A DNA stretch of 7,140 bases from Candidatus Nanohalarchaeota archaeon (GCA_017610525.1 JAFCBW010000063.1:1-7140), one strand, 5' to 3'. Counted from the stretch's first letter, positions 1 to 4,993 are shown. The notes: generated by a model not told the origin, from the letters alone. Made by a program: numbers and translations.

Positions 1-12
1 GTATTTAAATAC
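1..12. promoter_or_regulatory. Palindromic TATA-like box at left edge
   Basis: GTATTTAAATAC is a perfect 12-bp palindrome with an archaeal TATA core. It could serve a gene beyond the left edge (minus) or be incidental AT-rich sequence. No start codon at the right distance can be assigned inside the window. Confidence 0.25.
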
Positions 13-28
13 TTATTAGTAGTTACGG

Positions 29-37
29 TTTTTTTTT
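29..37 (+). terminator. T9 tract, possible terminator for a plus-strand transcript
   Basis: Nine consecutive T residues lie just beyond the 3' end of the Lrp-type gene. Archaeal RNA polymerase terminates at T-tracts in the non-template strand, so this would stop plus-strand transcription entering from the left. For the minus-strand Lrp transcript it reads as an A-tract and would not help. Confidence 0.3.
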
Positions 38-45
38 GTATGTAC

Positions 46-489
46 TTACACGAAAATGTTTTCTTCTTTGATTGTGTTTAGTATGAGGCGCGTGTTTGTG
101 CGCTCTATAAAGTCGTATTTCTGTATCTTTTTCAGGAATGAGTCCATGCTTCTGCGGTTGCGGAAGCGCGCAAGGATGACGGCGTCGAATTCGCCGGTGC
201 AGTCGTATACTGCGAATACGTTTCCTGATTTTGCAATCTTTTTTTCGAGTTCAAAGAGCTTGCCTTTGGATATTTTTATGTCTATGAGGACGTCCAGATC
301 AAACCCGAGCTGTTCGTAGTTCAGGGATACTGAGTACTTTTTGATGTATCCTTCCTTTTCTAGGCGCTTTATGCGTTTCATGGCTGTGGCTGCGGATACG
401 CCTGCTTTTTTTGCGGTCTTCCTTAGTGATGCTTTTGAGTCGCTTAAAAGGGCATTGAGTAGCTTGCGGTCGTTTTCGTCTATTGTCAT
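46..489 (-). CDS. Lrp/AsnC family transcriptional regulator
   Basis: This is a full-length 147-residue feast/famine regulator. Residues about 3-60 form the N-terminal winged HTH, with the recognition region around AGVSAATAMKRIKRLEKEGYI followed by the linker YSVSLNYEQLGF. Residues about 65-140 form the RAM ligand-binding and oligomerisation domain, including TGEFDAVILARF, the usual G-x-D segment of the effector pocket. Family members bind DNA as dimers to octamers and sense amino acids or related metabolites. The gene is divergent from glnA, an arrangement also seen in haloarchaea, so control of glnA and of itself is a reasonable inference. The start at 489 is preceded only by a weak GGTAATC, and an AT-rich box lies at about 517-524, so the leader is very short. 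The effector cannot be deduced from sequence. Confidence 0.93.
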   Translation of the reverse strand: MTIDENDRKLLNALLSDSKASLRKTAKKAGVSAATAMKRIKRLEKEGYIKKYSVSLNYEQLGFDLDVLIDIKISKGKLFELEKKIAKSGNVFAVYDCTGEFDAVILARFRNRRSMDSFLKKIQKYDFIERTNTRLILNTIKEENIFV

Positions 490-516
490 GTGATTACCAT
501 TTGTTTAGGATTGTGT

Positions 517-547
517 GTAAATATGTCTTATTGCTGAACATATATTT
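517..547. promoter_or_regulatory. Inverted repeat over the Lrp-gene promoter, candidate operator
   Basis: ATATGT (521-526) and ACATAT (538-543) are exact inverted half-sites whose centres are 17 bp apart. The left half overlaps the AT-rich box of the minus-strand Lrp gene. Lrp proteins bind loosely palindromic sites, often at their own promoters, so an autoregulatory operator is plausible. AT-rich sequence makes chance symmetry possible. Confidence 0.35.
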
Positions 548-593
548 AAGTATTTGTGGAATTTTTGAGGTTTTGTTTCAGTAATCTTTGAAT

Positions 594-606
594 AAGTATA
601 TTAATT
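594..606 (+). promoter_or_regulatory. glnA TATA box
   Basis: AAGTATATTAATT is centred near 600. Archaeal transcription starts about 25-27 nt downstream of the TATA centre, which puts the start at about 625, giving a leader of about 24 nt that contains the GAGGTG ribosome binding site. A second AT-rich box (541-550) lies too far upstream to explain that leader. Confidence 0.5.
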
Positions 607-648
607 GCGAAAGATACATATTAGATGTTAAAATCTGAGGTGTTTGGT

Positions 649-1986
649 ATGGAAAAAGACAAGGCAATCGGAGTAATTGAGAGGGCTAAGAATGATAAGG
701 TTGAGTTTGTGCAGCTTATTTTTACGGATATTCATGGCATGATAAAGTCTGTTACAATTCCTGTTGACAGGATGGAGGAATCTCTTGAGAAAGGTACCTG
801 GTTTGACGGGTCGTCTGTCGAGGGATTTACGAGAATATGCGAGAGTGATATGTATCTCAAGCCGGATCCGGATACTTATGCGCTGATTCCATGGATGTCC
901 AGAGATTGTGTTTATGCGCGCCTGATTTGTGATGTGTATACGCCGGAGGGCAAGCCTTTTGAGGGAGATCCGCGCTATATACTCAGAAAGGTGATAGCTG
1001 AGGCGAAGCAGATGGGTTTTGAGTATAATGTGGGTCCTGAACTTGAATTTTTTCTTTTCAAAAAGTCGGAGTCCGGCGGCCTTACTACGATTCCGCATGA
1101 CGGCGCGGGGTATTTTGATTTTGCGCCCCGCGATCTTGCGTCTGATGTGAGGCGCGATATTGTTCTTGCTCTTAAGTCTTTTGGCATTGTTGTTGAGATG
1201 AGCCATCATGAGGTTGCGCCGGGGCAGCATGAGATTGATTTCAAGTATTCTGATGCTCTGACTACTGCGGATAGTGCGATTAGCTTTAAGGCTACTGTCA
1301 AGTCTATTGCGCATGCATATGGGCTGCATGCGACGTTTATGCCTAAACCGATATTTGGTGAAAACGGCAATGGTATGCATGTTCACCAGAGCCTGTTTGA
1401 TGTGAAGTCTGGCAAGAATGTATTTTTTGATGGGGATGATGACTATAAGATATCACCTATTGCGAAACAGTTTATTGCAGGGCAGCTTGAACATGTGCCT
1501 GCGATGGTATCTGTTCTTGCGCCGACTGTCAATTCCTACAAGCGCCTGGTCCCGGGGTATGAGGCGCCGGTCTATATCTGCTGGGCGCAAACCAATCGTT
1601 CAGCTCTTATAAGGATACCGCATTATTCCAAAGGGAGGGAGCAGTCGACAAGGGCGGAGCTCCGGTGCCCTGACCCATCGTGTAATCCTTATCTTGCGTT
1701 TGCTGTTATGCTCAAAGCAGGGCTGGATGGGATGAAGAGAAAGCTCAACCTTGTCTCTCCTGTTGAGGAGAATGTCTATGAGTTTGATGATGAGAAACGG
1801 ATAAATAGTAATATCAAAACTCTGCCTTATTCGTTGTTTGATGCGATATCTGAGTTGAAGAAGGATAAAGTGATTGCAGATGCTTTGGGCAAGCATTTGT
1901 ATCCGATATATGTGCGCTCAAAAATAATGGAGTGGGATGAGTACAGGCTCCAGGTCACGAAATGGGAGATTGATAAGTATTGTTGA
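649..1986 (+). CDS. glnA: Glutamine synthetase, type I-alpha
   Basis: Makes glutamine from glutamate, ammonia and ATP in the cytoplasm; the family forms dodecamers. At 445 residues the length is normal. Visible motifs are FDGSSVEGF (52-60, catalytic-loop Asp53), GPELEFFLF (metal ligands Glu131, Glu133), HHEVAPGQHEID (Glu188, Glu195), GENGNGMHVHQSL (His244), SYKRLVPGYEAP (flap Glu305), NRSALIRIP (316-324) and RAELRCPDP (Glu337, Arg339). The segment after the active site reads VEENVYEFDDEKR, as in GSI-alpha, with no NLYDLP adenylylation site. Arg62 matches the arginine used for glutamine feedback inhibition in Bacillus GSI-alpha. I chose ATG 649 because GAGGTG (637-642) lies six bases upstream. 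An in-frame ATG at 625 would add eight residues and sits about 25 nt after the TATA centre, so leaderless initiation there is possible. The neighbouring Lrp-type gene is a likely regulator. Confidence 0.97.
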   Translation: MEKDKAIGVIERAKNDKVEFVQLIFTDIHGMIKSVTIPVDRMEESLEKGTWFDGSSVEGFTRICESDMYLKPDPDTYALIPWMSRDCVYARLICDVYTPEGKPFEGDPRYILRKVIAEAKQMGFEYNVGPELEFFLFKKSESGGLTTIPHDGAGYFDFAPRDLASDVRRDIVLALKSFGIVVEMSHHEVAPGQHEIDFKYSDALTTADSAISFKATVKSIAHAYGLHATFMPKPIFGENGNGMHVHQSLFDVKSGKNVFFDGDDDYKISPIAKQFIAGQLEHVPAMVSVLAPTVNSYKRLVPGYEAPVYICWAQTNRSALIRIPHYSKGREQSTRAELRCPDPSCNPYLAFAVMLKAGLDGMKRKLNLVSPVEENVYEFDDEKRINSNIKTLPYSLFDAISELKKDKVIADALGKHLYPIYVRSKIMEWDEYRLQVTKWEIDKYC

Positions 1987-2014
1987 AGACATAACCTTTT
2001 GGATAAATGTCTTC
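1985..2014 (+). terminator. Hairpin overlapping the glnA stop codon
   Basis: GAAGACAT (1985-1992) pairs exactly with ATGTCTTC (2007-2014). Inside the loop, CC-TTTT-GG can add an inner mini-stem. The left arm begins within the TGA stop (1984-1986). It is the first of a string of hairpins and may shape the 3' end of the glnA mRNA; no poly-T tract follows directly, so classical termination is not certain. Confidence 0.5.
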
Positions 2015-2020
2015 ACCATA

Positions 2021-2134
2021 TCATTAAAAATCACTTTGTGATTTTTATGATTCAGCAAATCAGAGGATTTGCCAGAATCCTTAAAATTTCGTTGAAATTT
2101 TACCATCCAGCGAATCTTTGAGATTCGCCCGGAT
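2021..2134. repeat. Tandem array of four hairpins, about 28-nt spacing
   Basis: Four inverted repeats follow one another: AAAAATCAC/GTGATTTTT (2026-2046, flanked by TCAT/ATGA), GCAAATC/GATTTGC (2055-2072, flanked by GATTC/GAATC), TAAAATTTC/GAAATTTTA (2082-2102), and GCGAATCT/AGATTCGC (2110-2128, flanked by ATCC/GGAT). Their centres are near 2036, 2063.5, 2092 and 2119. The second and fourth share a two-tier plan: outer stem, one unpaired A, inner stem, short loop, and two unpaired bases on the 3' side. They differ by paired changes that preserve the stems, so the array reads as two diverged copies of a two-hairpin unit. It lies between the convergent glnA and ksgA genes, where a 3'-end or terminator role is possible on both strands. 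Confidence 0.7.
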
Positions 2135-2137
2135 AGA

Positions 2138-2188
2138 TTAGCGCCTCTTGATTATTTGCCAAATTAGCATATTTAGTAACGGCGCTAA
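2138..2188. repeat. Inverted repeat next to the ksgA 3' end
   Basis: TTAGCGCC (2138-2145) pairs exactly with GGCGCTAA (2181-2188) across a 35-base AT-rich loop. It directly follows the four-hairpin array and sits 18 bases beyond the ksgA stop codon, so it would form in the 3' region of the ksgA transcript. Confidence 0.5.
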
Positions 2189-2205
2189 CTATATCTTGAG
2201 CAGAC

Positions 2206-3021
2206 TTAGGCCTGCTTAGTTTCCTGCGGTATGGCTGTGGAGATATAATTTGAGATTGAGATGATTTCGTCTTGGGTTAGTTCGTACACTTTTTTTTCTT
2301 TCAGGGGCATGTTTTCTGCGACGTCTTTTGATGTGTCTTTGCTGAGGCCAAACATGTGCCTTGAGTGGTAAAATGATTTTTTCGCTTTCTGGTTTTTATG
2401 GCAGAATAGTGCGCCTACTGTCCTTTTGAACATAGGTTCGTCTTTTACTTTTGGGTTTTTCTTTTTTGGGATAAGGCGCACTATGGCAGAGTCTACTTTT
2501 GGTGCAGGATAGTAGCTGGTTTTTGGTACTTTTGCGATATATTCGGGTGTGAAGTAGTATTGCGTCATTACGGATATTTTTGAGTAGTCTCTTTCTCCCG
2601 GGTTTGCAATCAGGCGTTTTGCGAATTCTTTCTGGTACATGAGGACTGCGGGTTTACCTATCTCTCCCAGCTTTATGGTGAGTTTTCCGGATATTGAGTA
2701 TGGGATGTTTGATACGCATTTGTCGAACGGGGGGTAGTCTATCTTGAGTGCGTCGCTGTTTATTATTTCAATTGTGTCTCTGTATTCATTTTTCAGCAGG
2801 CTTACAAGTGATCTGTCGAGCTCTATCACTATCACTTTTTTTGCGAGTTTTATGAGTTCTCTTGTGAGTGTGCCCGGTCCGGGGCCGATTTCGAGGATTG
2901 TTTCGCTTTTTTTTATGCCTGCTGCGTCAATCTCTTTTTTGATGGCGCTGCTGTCCACAAGGAAGTGCTGGTCAAGGTTCTTTTTCGGATGGATGTGGTA
3001 TTTTTTTAGTAGTTCTAGCAT
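2206..3021 (-). CDS. ksgA: 16S rRNA adenine dimethyltransferase (KsgA/Dim1)
   Basis: Transfers four methyl groups from S-adenosylmethionine to the two adjacent adenines in the helix 45 loop of 16S rRNA, late in small-subunit assembly. The 271-residue length is normal for archaeal Dim1. Motifs in order are NLDQHFLVD (15-23), the SAM-binding ILEIGPGPGTLT (42-53), acidic IELD (66-69) at the end of strand 2, SDAL (89-92), catalytic NIPYSIS (105-111) and MYQKEFAKRL, then GERDYSKISV and PAPKVDSAIV. The C-terminal helical domain is basic. A TATA box (3043-3052) centred about 26 nt before the ATG, with no Shine-Dalgarno sequence, indicates a leaderless mRNA. The gene stands alone, convergent with glnA, and not in the ribosomal or RNA polymerase clusters where archaeal ksgA often sits. 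Confidence 0.96.
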   Translation of the reverse strand: MLELLKKYHIHPKKNLDQHFLVDSSAIKKEIDAAGIKKSETILEIGPGPGTLTRELIKLAKKVIVIELDRSLVSLLKNEYRDTIEIINSDALKIDYPPFDKCVSNIPYSISGKLTIKLGEIGKPAVLMYQKEFAKRLIANPGERDYSKISVMTQYYFTPEYIAKVPKTSYYPAPKVDSAIVRLIPKKKNPKVKDEPMFKRTVGALFCHKNQKAKKSFYHSRHMFGLSKDTSKDVAENMPLKEKKVYELTQDEIISISNYISTAIPQETKQA

Positions 3022-3042
3022 AGTCTTTTATTCTGTTTGATA

Positions 3043-3052
3043 CTTTTTAAAT
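3043..3052 (-). promoter_or_regulatory. ksgA TATA box (leaderless promoter)
   Basis: On the minus strand this reads ATTTAAAAAG. Its centre is about 26 nt upstream of the ATG at 3021, the usual TATA-to-start distance in archaea, so transcription should begin at or next to the start codon. No ribosome binding site is present, in agreement. Confidence 0.65.
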
Positions 3053-3056
3053 GCTT

Positions 3057-3097
3057 AAGATTCCGCCACTCTATTGGGTGGCAGTATGCGGAATCTT
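3057..3097. repeat. Stem-loop 1 with CTATTG hexaloop
   Basis: AAGATTCCGC (3057-3066) pairs exactly with GCGGAATCTT (3088-3097). Within it, CCACT (3066-3070) and GGTGG (3077-3081) close the loop CTATTG (3071-3076), with one T-G wobble. It starts about five bases upstream of the ksgA TATA box. It shares its terminal loop with the next stem-loop, so both are probably copies of one element or domains of one RNA. Confidence 0.6.
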
Positions 3098-3101
3098 TGC
3101 A

Positions 3102-3173
3102 TGTCAACAACTTTGGTGATATTTGTGGGCATGCAAGGCATGTCGCCGGTCTATTGACCGGAGGTTGTTGACA
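3102..3173. repeat. Stem-loop 2 with CTATTG hexaloop
   Basis: TGTCAACAAC (3102-3111) pairs exactly with GTTGTTGACA (3164-3173). Near the 3' arm, CCGGT (3146-3150) and ACCGG (3157-3161) enclose the same CTATTG loop (3151-3156) as in stem-loop 1. The 5' side of the interior holds a 34-base insert with GCATGC (3129-3134) and a second GCATGTC (3138-3144; the first is 3099-3105). On the minus strand an AT-rich box at about 3195-3208 would place a transcription start close to 3175, at the edge of this stem. A small structured RNA on the minus strand is therefore possible but unproven. Confidence 0.5.
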
Positions 3174-3236
3174 GTTCGCGGCAAGGCTAGTTGTATTTTT
3201 TATTGTATGTGGTGTATGAACCGGCAATAAAAATCT

Positions 3237-3269
3237 TCGAAAATTCTCTGTATCTGGTTGTATTTTCGA
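3237..3269. repeat. Inverted repeat in the ksgA / TtuA-like divergent region
   Basis: TCGAAAAT (3237-3244) is matched by ATTTTCGA (3262-3269) across a 17-base spacer. The remaining sequence from 3174 to 3289 is AT-rich and shows no gene. It could be a regulator site; there is no direct support for function. Confidence 0.35.
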
Positions 3270-3289
3270 GCTTTTTCATTTGTGTTATT

Positions 3290-3335
3290 GTGGTGAAAAA
3301 AGCATAGGATTCACCACCTTGATGAGTATCCTATG
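3290..3335. promoter_or_regulatory. Two overlapping palindromes upstream of the TtuA-like gene
   Basis: GTGGTGAA (3290-3297) pairs with TTCACCAC (3310-3317), and CATAGGAT (3303-3310) pairs with ATCCTATG (3328-3335). Each has eight exact base pairs, and the two cannot form together as hairpins because they interlock. The second ends two bases before the TATA tract at 3337. If transcription starts near 3366, these are DNA sites, perhaps operators covering the BRE. If it starts further upstream, they would be alternative RNA hairpins. Confidence 0.5.
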
Positions 3336-3336
3336 A

Positions 3337-3347
3337 TTTTTAAAATT
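3337..3347 (+). promoter_or_regulatory. TATA box of the TtuA-like gene (leaderless)
   Basis: TTTTTAAAATT is centred near 3342, about 24 nt before the ATG at 3366, and no ribosome binding site precedes that ATG. This supports a leaderless start at 3366 and argues against the in-frame ATG at 3333, which lies upstream of the box. Confidence 0.55.
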
Positions 3348-3365
3348 AATGCGCGAACTAAGCTT

Positions 3366-4166
3366 ATGAAGTGTACGATATGCGGTAAGATGGCAGTGAT
3401 AGTTCGGCGGTATGAGGGTCGTGCGCTGTGCAGGAAGCACTTTTTTGATTCTGTGGATAGGACTGTGAGGAAAACTATCCGTATGGAGAAGATGATACCG
3501 CGCGGGAGCCATGTTGCTGTTGGGATATATGGGGATGGTGATTCTGCACTTCTTCTTTACCAGTTGTGCAAGTTGGGTAAGAAGCGTGATGACCTTAAGA
3601 TATCTGCGATTGTTGTTGATGAGGGGATTAGGGGGTATAGCAAAGAGGTTATGGTTTTTGCGAAGAAGATTGCGGGGTTGGCGGGGGTTGCGCTTTATCC
3701 GGGGTCGTATAAGGATGTGTTTGGGATGACGTTGGGTGAGTTTTTGCGTAAGTCGAAGGGTCGGGGTGTGGATACCTATGGGGTCTGTCAGTCTTTGCGT
3801 TGTGTTGCTTTTTGCAAGAAGGCAGGTGAGATTGGGGCGGATAGGGTTGCATTGCCTGTCAATGTGGATGATGTGGTTCAGGAAATAGTGTCTGGTTATT
3901 TTTGCGATGGGGGGGATGTGGATATTGCTATAGAGCAGTTTGCGCAAAAGAAGATGCCTGTTGTGCGGATGATAAAGCCGCTATCAAAAGTGCTGGGGAA
4001 GGAAACCGGGCTTTATGCTAAGCTTAAGGGGTTAAGTGTGATGCCTGTGGAGTGTCCTTATGCTTCCGGGTCTGTCGGGTTGAAAATAGGCGGGGTTCTG
4101 GACGAACTTGATGAGAGGCATCCGGGGGTAAAGTTTAATATTTTGAAGGGGTGTGAAAGATTATGA
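3366..4166 (+). CDS. Divergent TtuA/Ncs6-like protein with altered PP-loop
   Basis: This 266-residue protein resembles the TtuA/Ncs6 enzymes that 2-thiolate tRNA uridines. The N-terminal zinc finger is intact (Cys3, Cys6, Cys22, His25). DEGIRGY (85-91), NVDD (166-169), KPLSKVLGKETGLYA (204-218) and CPYA (230-233) match family landmarks. Key sites differ. The ATP PP-loop, normally SGGKDS, reads YGDGDS (55-60), and the usual GHN before DD reads PVN. Of the CxxC that binds the iron-sulfur cluster only Cys141 remains, with Tyr138 at the other site and new cysteines at 146 and 150. The C-terminal zinc finger of longer relatives is absent. ATG 3366 was chosen because MKCTICG is the typical family N-terminus and a TATA box fits it. 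It may be a repurposed paralogue with a different activity or none. G-rich codons are prominent. Confidence 0.8.
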   Translation: MKCTICGKMAVIVRRYEGRALCRKHFFDSVDRTVRKTIRMEKMIPRGSHVAVGIYGDGDSALLLYQLCKLGKKRDDLKISAIVVDEGIRGYSKEVMVFAKKIAGLAGVALYPGSYKDVFGMTLGEFLRKSKGRGVDTYGVCQSLRCVAFCKKAGEIGADRVALPVNVDDVVQEIVSGYFCDGGDVDIAIEQFAQKKMPVVRMIKPLSKVLGKETGLYAKLKGLSVMPVECPYASGSVGLKIGGVLDELDERHPGVKFNILKGCERL

Positions 4167-4227
4167 AGATGATTGTGCTGTGTTGATGTGCTATCTGGAA
4201 GTCCCCCTTTGTGCTTTTTGATATCCC

Positions 4228-4287
4228 TCAACCTTCTGAAAGGTTGACCATCAAGTGCGTTTCGCTGCGCTCAAGCGCACGAGTGAT
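4228..4287. repeat. Second copy of the paired-hairpin element
   Basis: TCAACCTT (4228-4235) pairs with AAGGTTGA (4240-4247) around CTGA. A second hairpin follows: ATCA (4250-4253), one unpaired A, GTGCGTTT (4255-4262), a ten-base loop, AAGCGCAC (4273-4280), GAG, TGAT (4284-4287), with one G-T wobble. The junction GACCATCAAG resembles TACCATCCAG of the array after glnA, and the two-tier plan with a single unpaired A is the same. It lies about 60 bases after the TtuA-like gene and before a T-tract, so a 3'-end role is plausible. Confidence 0.6.
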
Positions 4288-4301
4288 TATTTTGTTCTCG
4301 C

Positions 4302-4308
4302 TTTTTTT
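4302..4308 (+). terminator. T7 tract, probable terminator of the TtuA-like gene
   Basis: Seven T residues follow the paired hairpins downstream of the TtuA-like gene. T-tracts on the coding strand are the normal archaeal intrinsic terminator, and this one separates the gene from the next promoter. Confidence 0.45.
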
Positions 4309-4470
4309 CTAACCCCCACCTTCCCTACTTAAGAATAAGTTGTGGTTTTTGTTCTTTGTATATAATCTTTGTATCTTATGTTGTTGAGTTGTTACTGTTG
4401 GGTTCATAAATGCACGTATTGTGTGTTCATTAACGTGTAGTGAAATCGACAGCAATGGGCTTGATGTGAT
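4309..4470. other. Gene-free upstream region with short direct and inverted repeats
   Basis: I see no convincing gene here. GTTCAT occurs at 4402-4407 and 4425-4430, 23 bp apart and in similar surroundings. CACGT (4413-4417) and ACGTG (4433-4437) form an inverted pair. They lie 40-80 bp upstream of the TATA box of the winged-helix regulator and could be binding sites for it or another factor. A TATATAAT at 4359-4366 has no start codon at the correct distance. Confidence 0.3.
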
Positions 4471-4473
4471 GGA

Positions 4474-4485
4474 TATATTTAAATA
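4474..4485 (+). promoter_or_regulatory. TATA box of the leader ORF / regulator transcript
   Basis: TATATTTAAATA is one of the strongest archaeal TATA matches in the window. Its centre is about 27 nt before the ATG at 4507, so the transcript should start at that codon. Confidence 0.65.
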
Positions 4486-4506
4486 ATTTTCCCACAATCA
4501 TTACTT

Positions 4507-4572
4507 ATGGTAAATAACACCGGATATTTACTGTGCTGTAAGGAATTTCTGGTTAATGAATGGAGTGATTAA
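4507..4572 (+). CDS. Putative 21-residue leaderless leader peptide
   Basis: ATG 4507 lies about 27 nt after the centre of a strong TATA box, as expected for a leaderless mRNA. The ORF runs 21 codons (beginning MVNNTGYLLCCKEF) and ends with TAA at 4570-4572, touching the ATG of the winged-helix regulator. Its last codons contain the regulator's ribosome binding site GGAGTG (4562-4567). It is in the same reading frame as the regulator, separated only by the stop. This arrangement suits translational coupling or a regulatory uORF. I do not recognise the peptide; two adjacent cysteines are its only notable feature. Short length leaves room for chance. Confidence 0.4.
   Translation: MVNNTGYLLCCKEFLVNEWSD
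4562..4567 (+). promoter_or_regulatory. Ribosome binding site fixing the regulator start
   Basis: GGAGTG lies five bases before ATG 4573. It fixes this ATG as the regulator start even though an in-frame ORF precedes it. Confidence 0.65.
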
Positions 4573-4980
4573 ATGGGTCCTAATGAGCAGGAACGTGTTG
4601 AGATAACAAAGTCAGAGTTAGATGAGCTGGAGTATATCAACAGGAGCCACGTGAATGGTTTTCTTTTCACAAATGAGAACAGGGCCGCAATCTTATATTT
4701 ATTGTATAACCAGGACGAAAAAAAGATGCAGACAGAGAATATGGCATTTCATCTTGGCATATCCCACAGGACGGCCCTGTATCATCTTGAAATACTGGAA
4801 CAATGTGGTTTTGTTGAAGTAAGGGAGTTCAGACGGCATGGTCTTGTGCCGATGAGATCTGTATGGGGTCTTAATCTGGATAATGATATGGTTATTGAAG
4901 AAGCATTCAAAAAAATCACGGAAAATTATGGAAGAGAAAAACTGGATGTTCTTGTGAGCAAAAAGCGGCGCAATAGATAG
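4573..4980 (+). CDS. Winged-helix (ArsR/MarR-like) transcriptional regulator
   Basis: A 135-residue DNA-binding protein. Residues about 28-100 form a winged helix: NGFLFTNENRAAILYLLY is the first helix region, MAFHLGISHRTALYHLEILEQCGFV (57-81) contains the HTH with the recognition helix, and VREFRRHGLVPMRSVWGL (83-100) is the basic beta wing. The C-terminus is a helix ending in a basic KKRRNR tail. There is no sensor domain and no membrane segment. Its two cysteines (78 in the helix, none paired nearby) do not form a metal site of the ArsR kind. It is transcribed with the small upstream ORF, from which it is separated by no bases. Its target is unknown; the repeats upstream of its own promoter are candidates. 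It converges on uppS with an 8-base gap. Confidence 0.85.
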   Translation: MGPNEQERVEITKSELDELEYINRSHVNGFLFTNENRAAILYLLYNQDEKKMQTENMAFHLGISHRTALYHLEILEQCGFVEVREFRRHGLVPMRSVWGLNLDNDMVIEEAFKKITENYGREKLDVLVSKKRRNR

Positions 4981-4993
4981 TTTGTTTTTTATT
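4981..4993 (+). terminator. T-rich tract after the winged-helix gene
   Basis: TTTGTTTTTTATT directly follows the TAG stop and reaches into the last codons of the convergent cis-prenyltransferase gene. It is a likely T-tract terminator for the plus-strand transcript. Confidence 0.4.

Noticed and set aside
628..1386. A 252-codon minus-strand ORF opposite glnA.
   Set aside because: It is an antisense shadow of a clear glutamine synthetase; the composition is basic and unlike a real protein, with no family motifs.
2021..2134. A CRISPR array, considered because of about 28-nt periodicity.
   Set aside because: There are no identical direct repeats or unique spacers; the periodic units are hairpins with changing sequence.
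3102..3180. An H/ACA guide RNA or tRNA, considered because the stem ends in ACA and GTTCG follows.
   Set aside because: The interior loop is strongly one-sided with no pseudouridylation pocket or kink-turn, and no cloverleaf can be drawn.
3285..3947. A 220-codon minus-strand ORF opposite the TtuA-like gene.
   Set aside because: The product is implausible in composition (rich in Asn, Pro, Arg, Leu and Ile) and the opposite strand carries recognisable family motifs.
4159..4221. A plus-one frame continuation after the TtuA-like stop encoding about 20 residues with three cysteines, possibly a frameshifted C-terminal zinc finger.
   Set aside because: The cysteine spacing does not match the CxxC...CxxC pattern of the family, and the stretch is short. 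Truncation of the ORF without a frameshift is simpler.
4378..4440. A 20-codon cysteine-rich ORF (four cysteines) near a TATATAAT box.
   Set aside because: The box is only about 16 nt from the ATG, too close for leaderless initiation, and there is no ribosome binding site. Probably chance.
4309..4497. A 62-codon minus-strand ORF.
   Set aside because: No TATA box or ribosome binding site upstream on that strand, low-complexity composition, and it runs over the hairpin/T-tract and promoter region of the plus-strand regulator.
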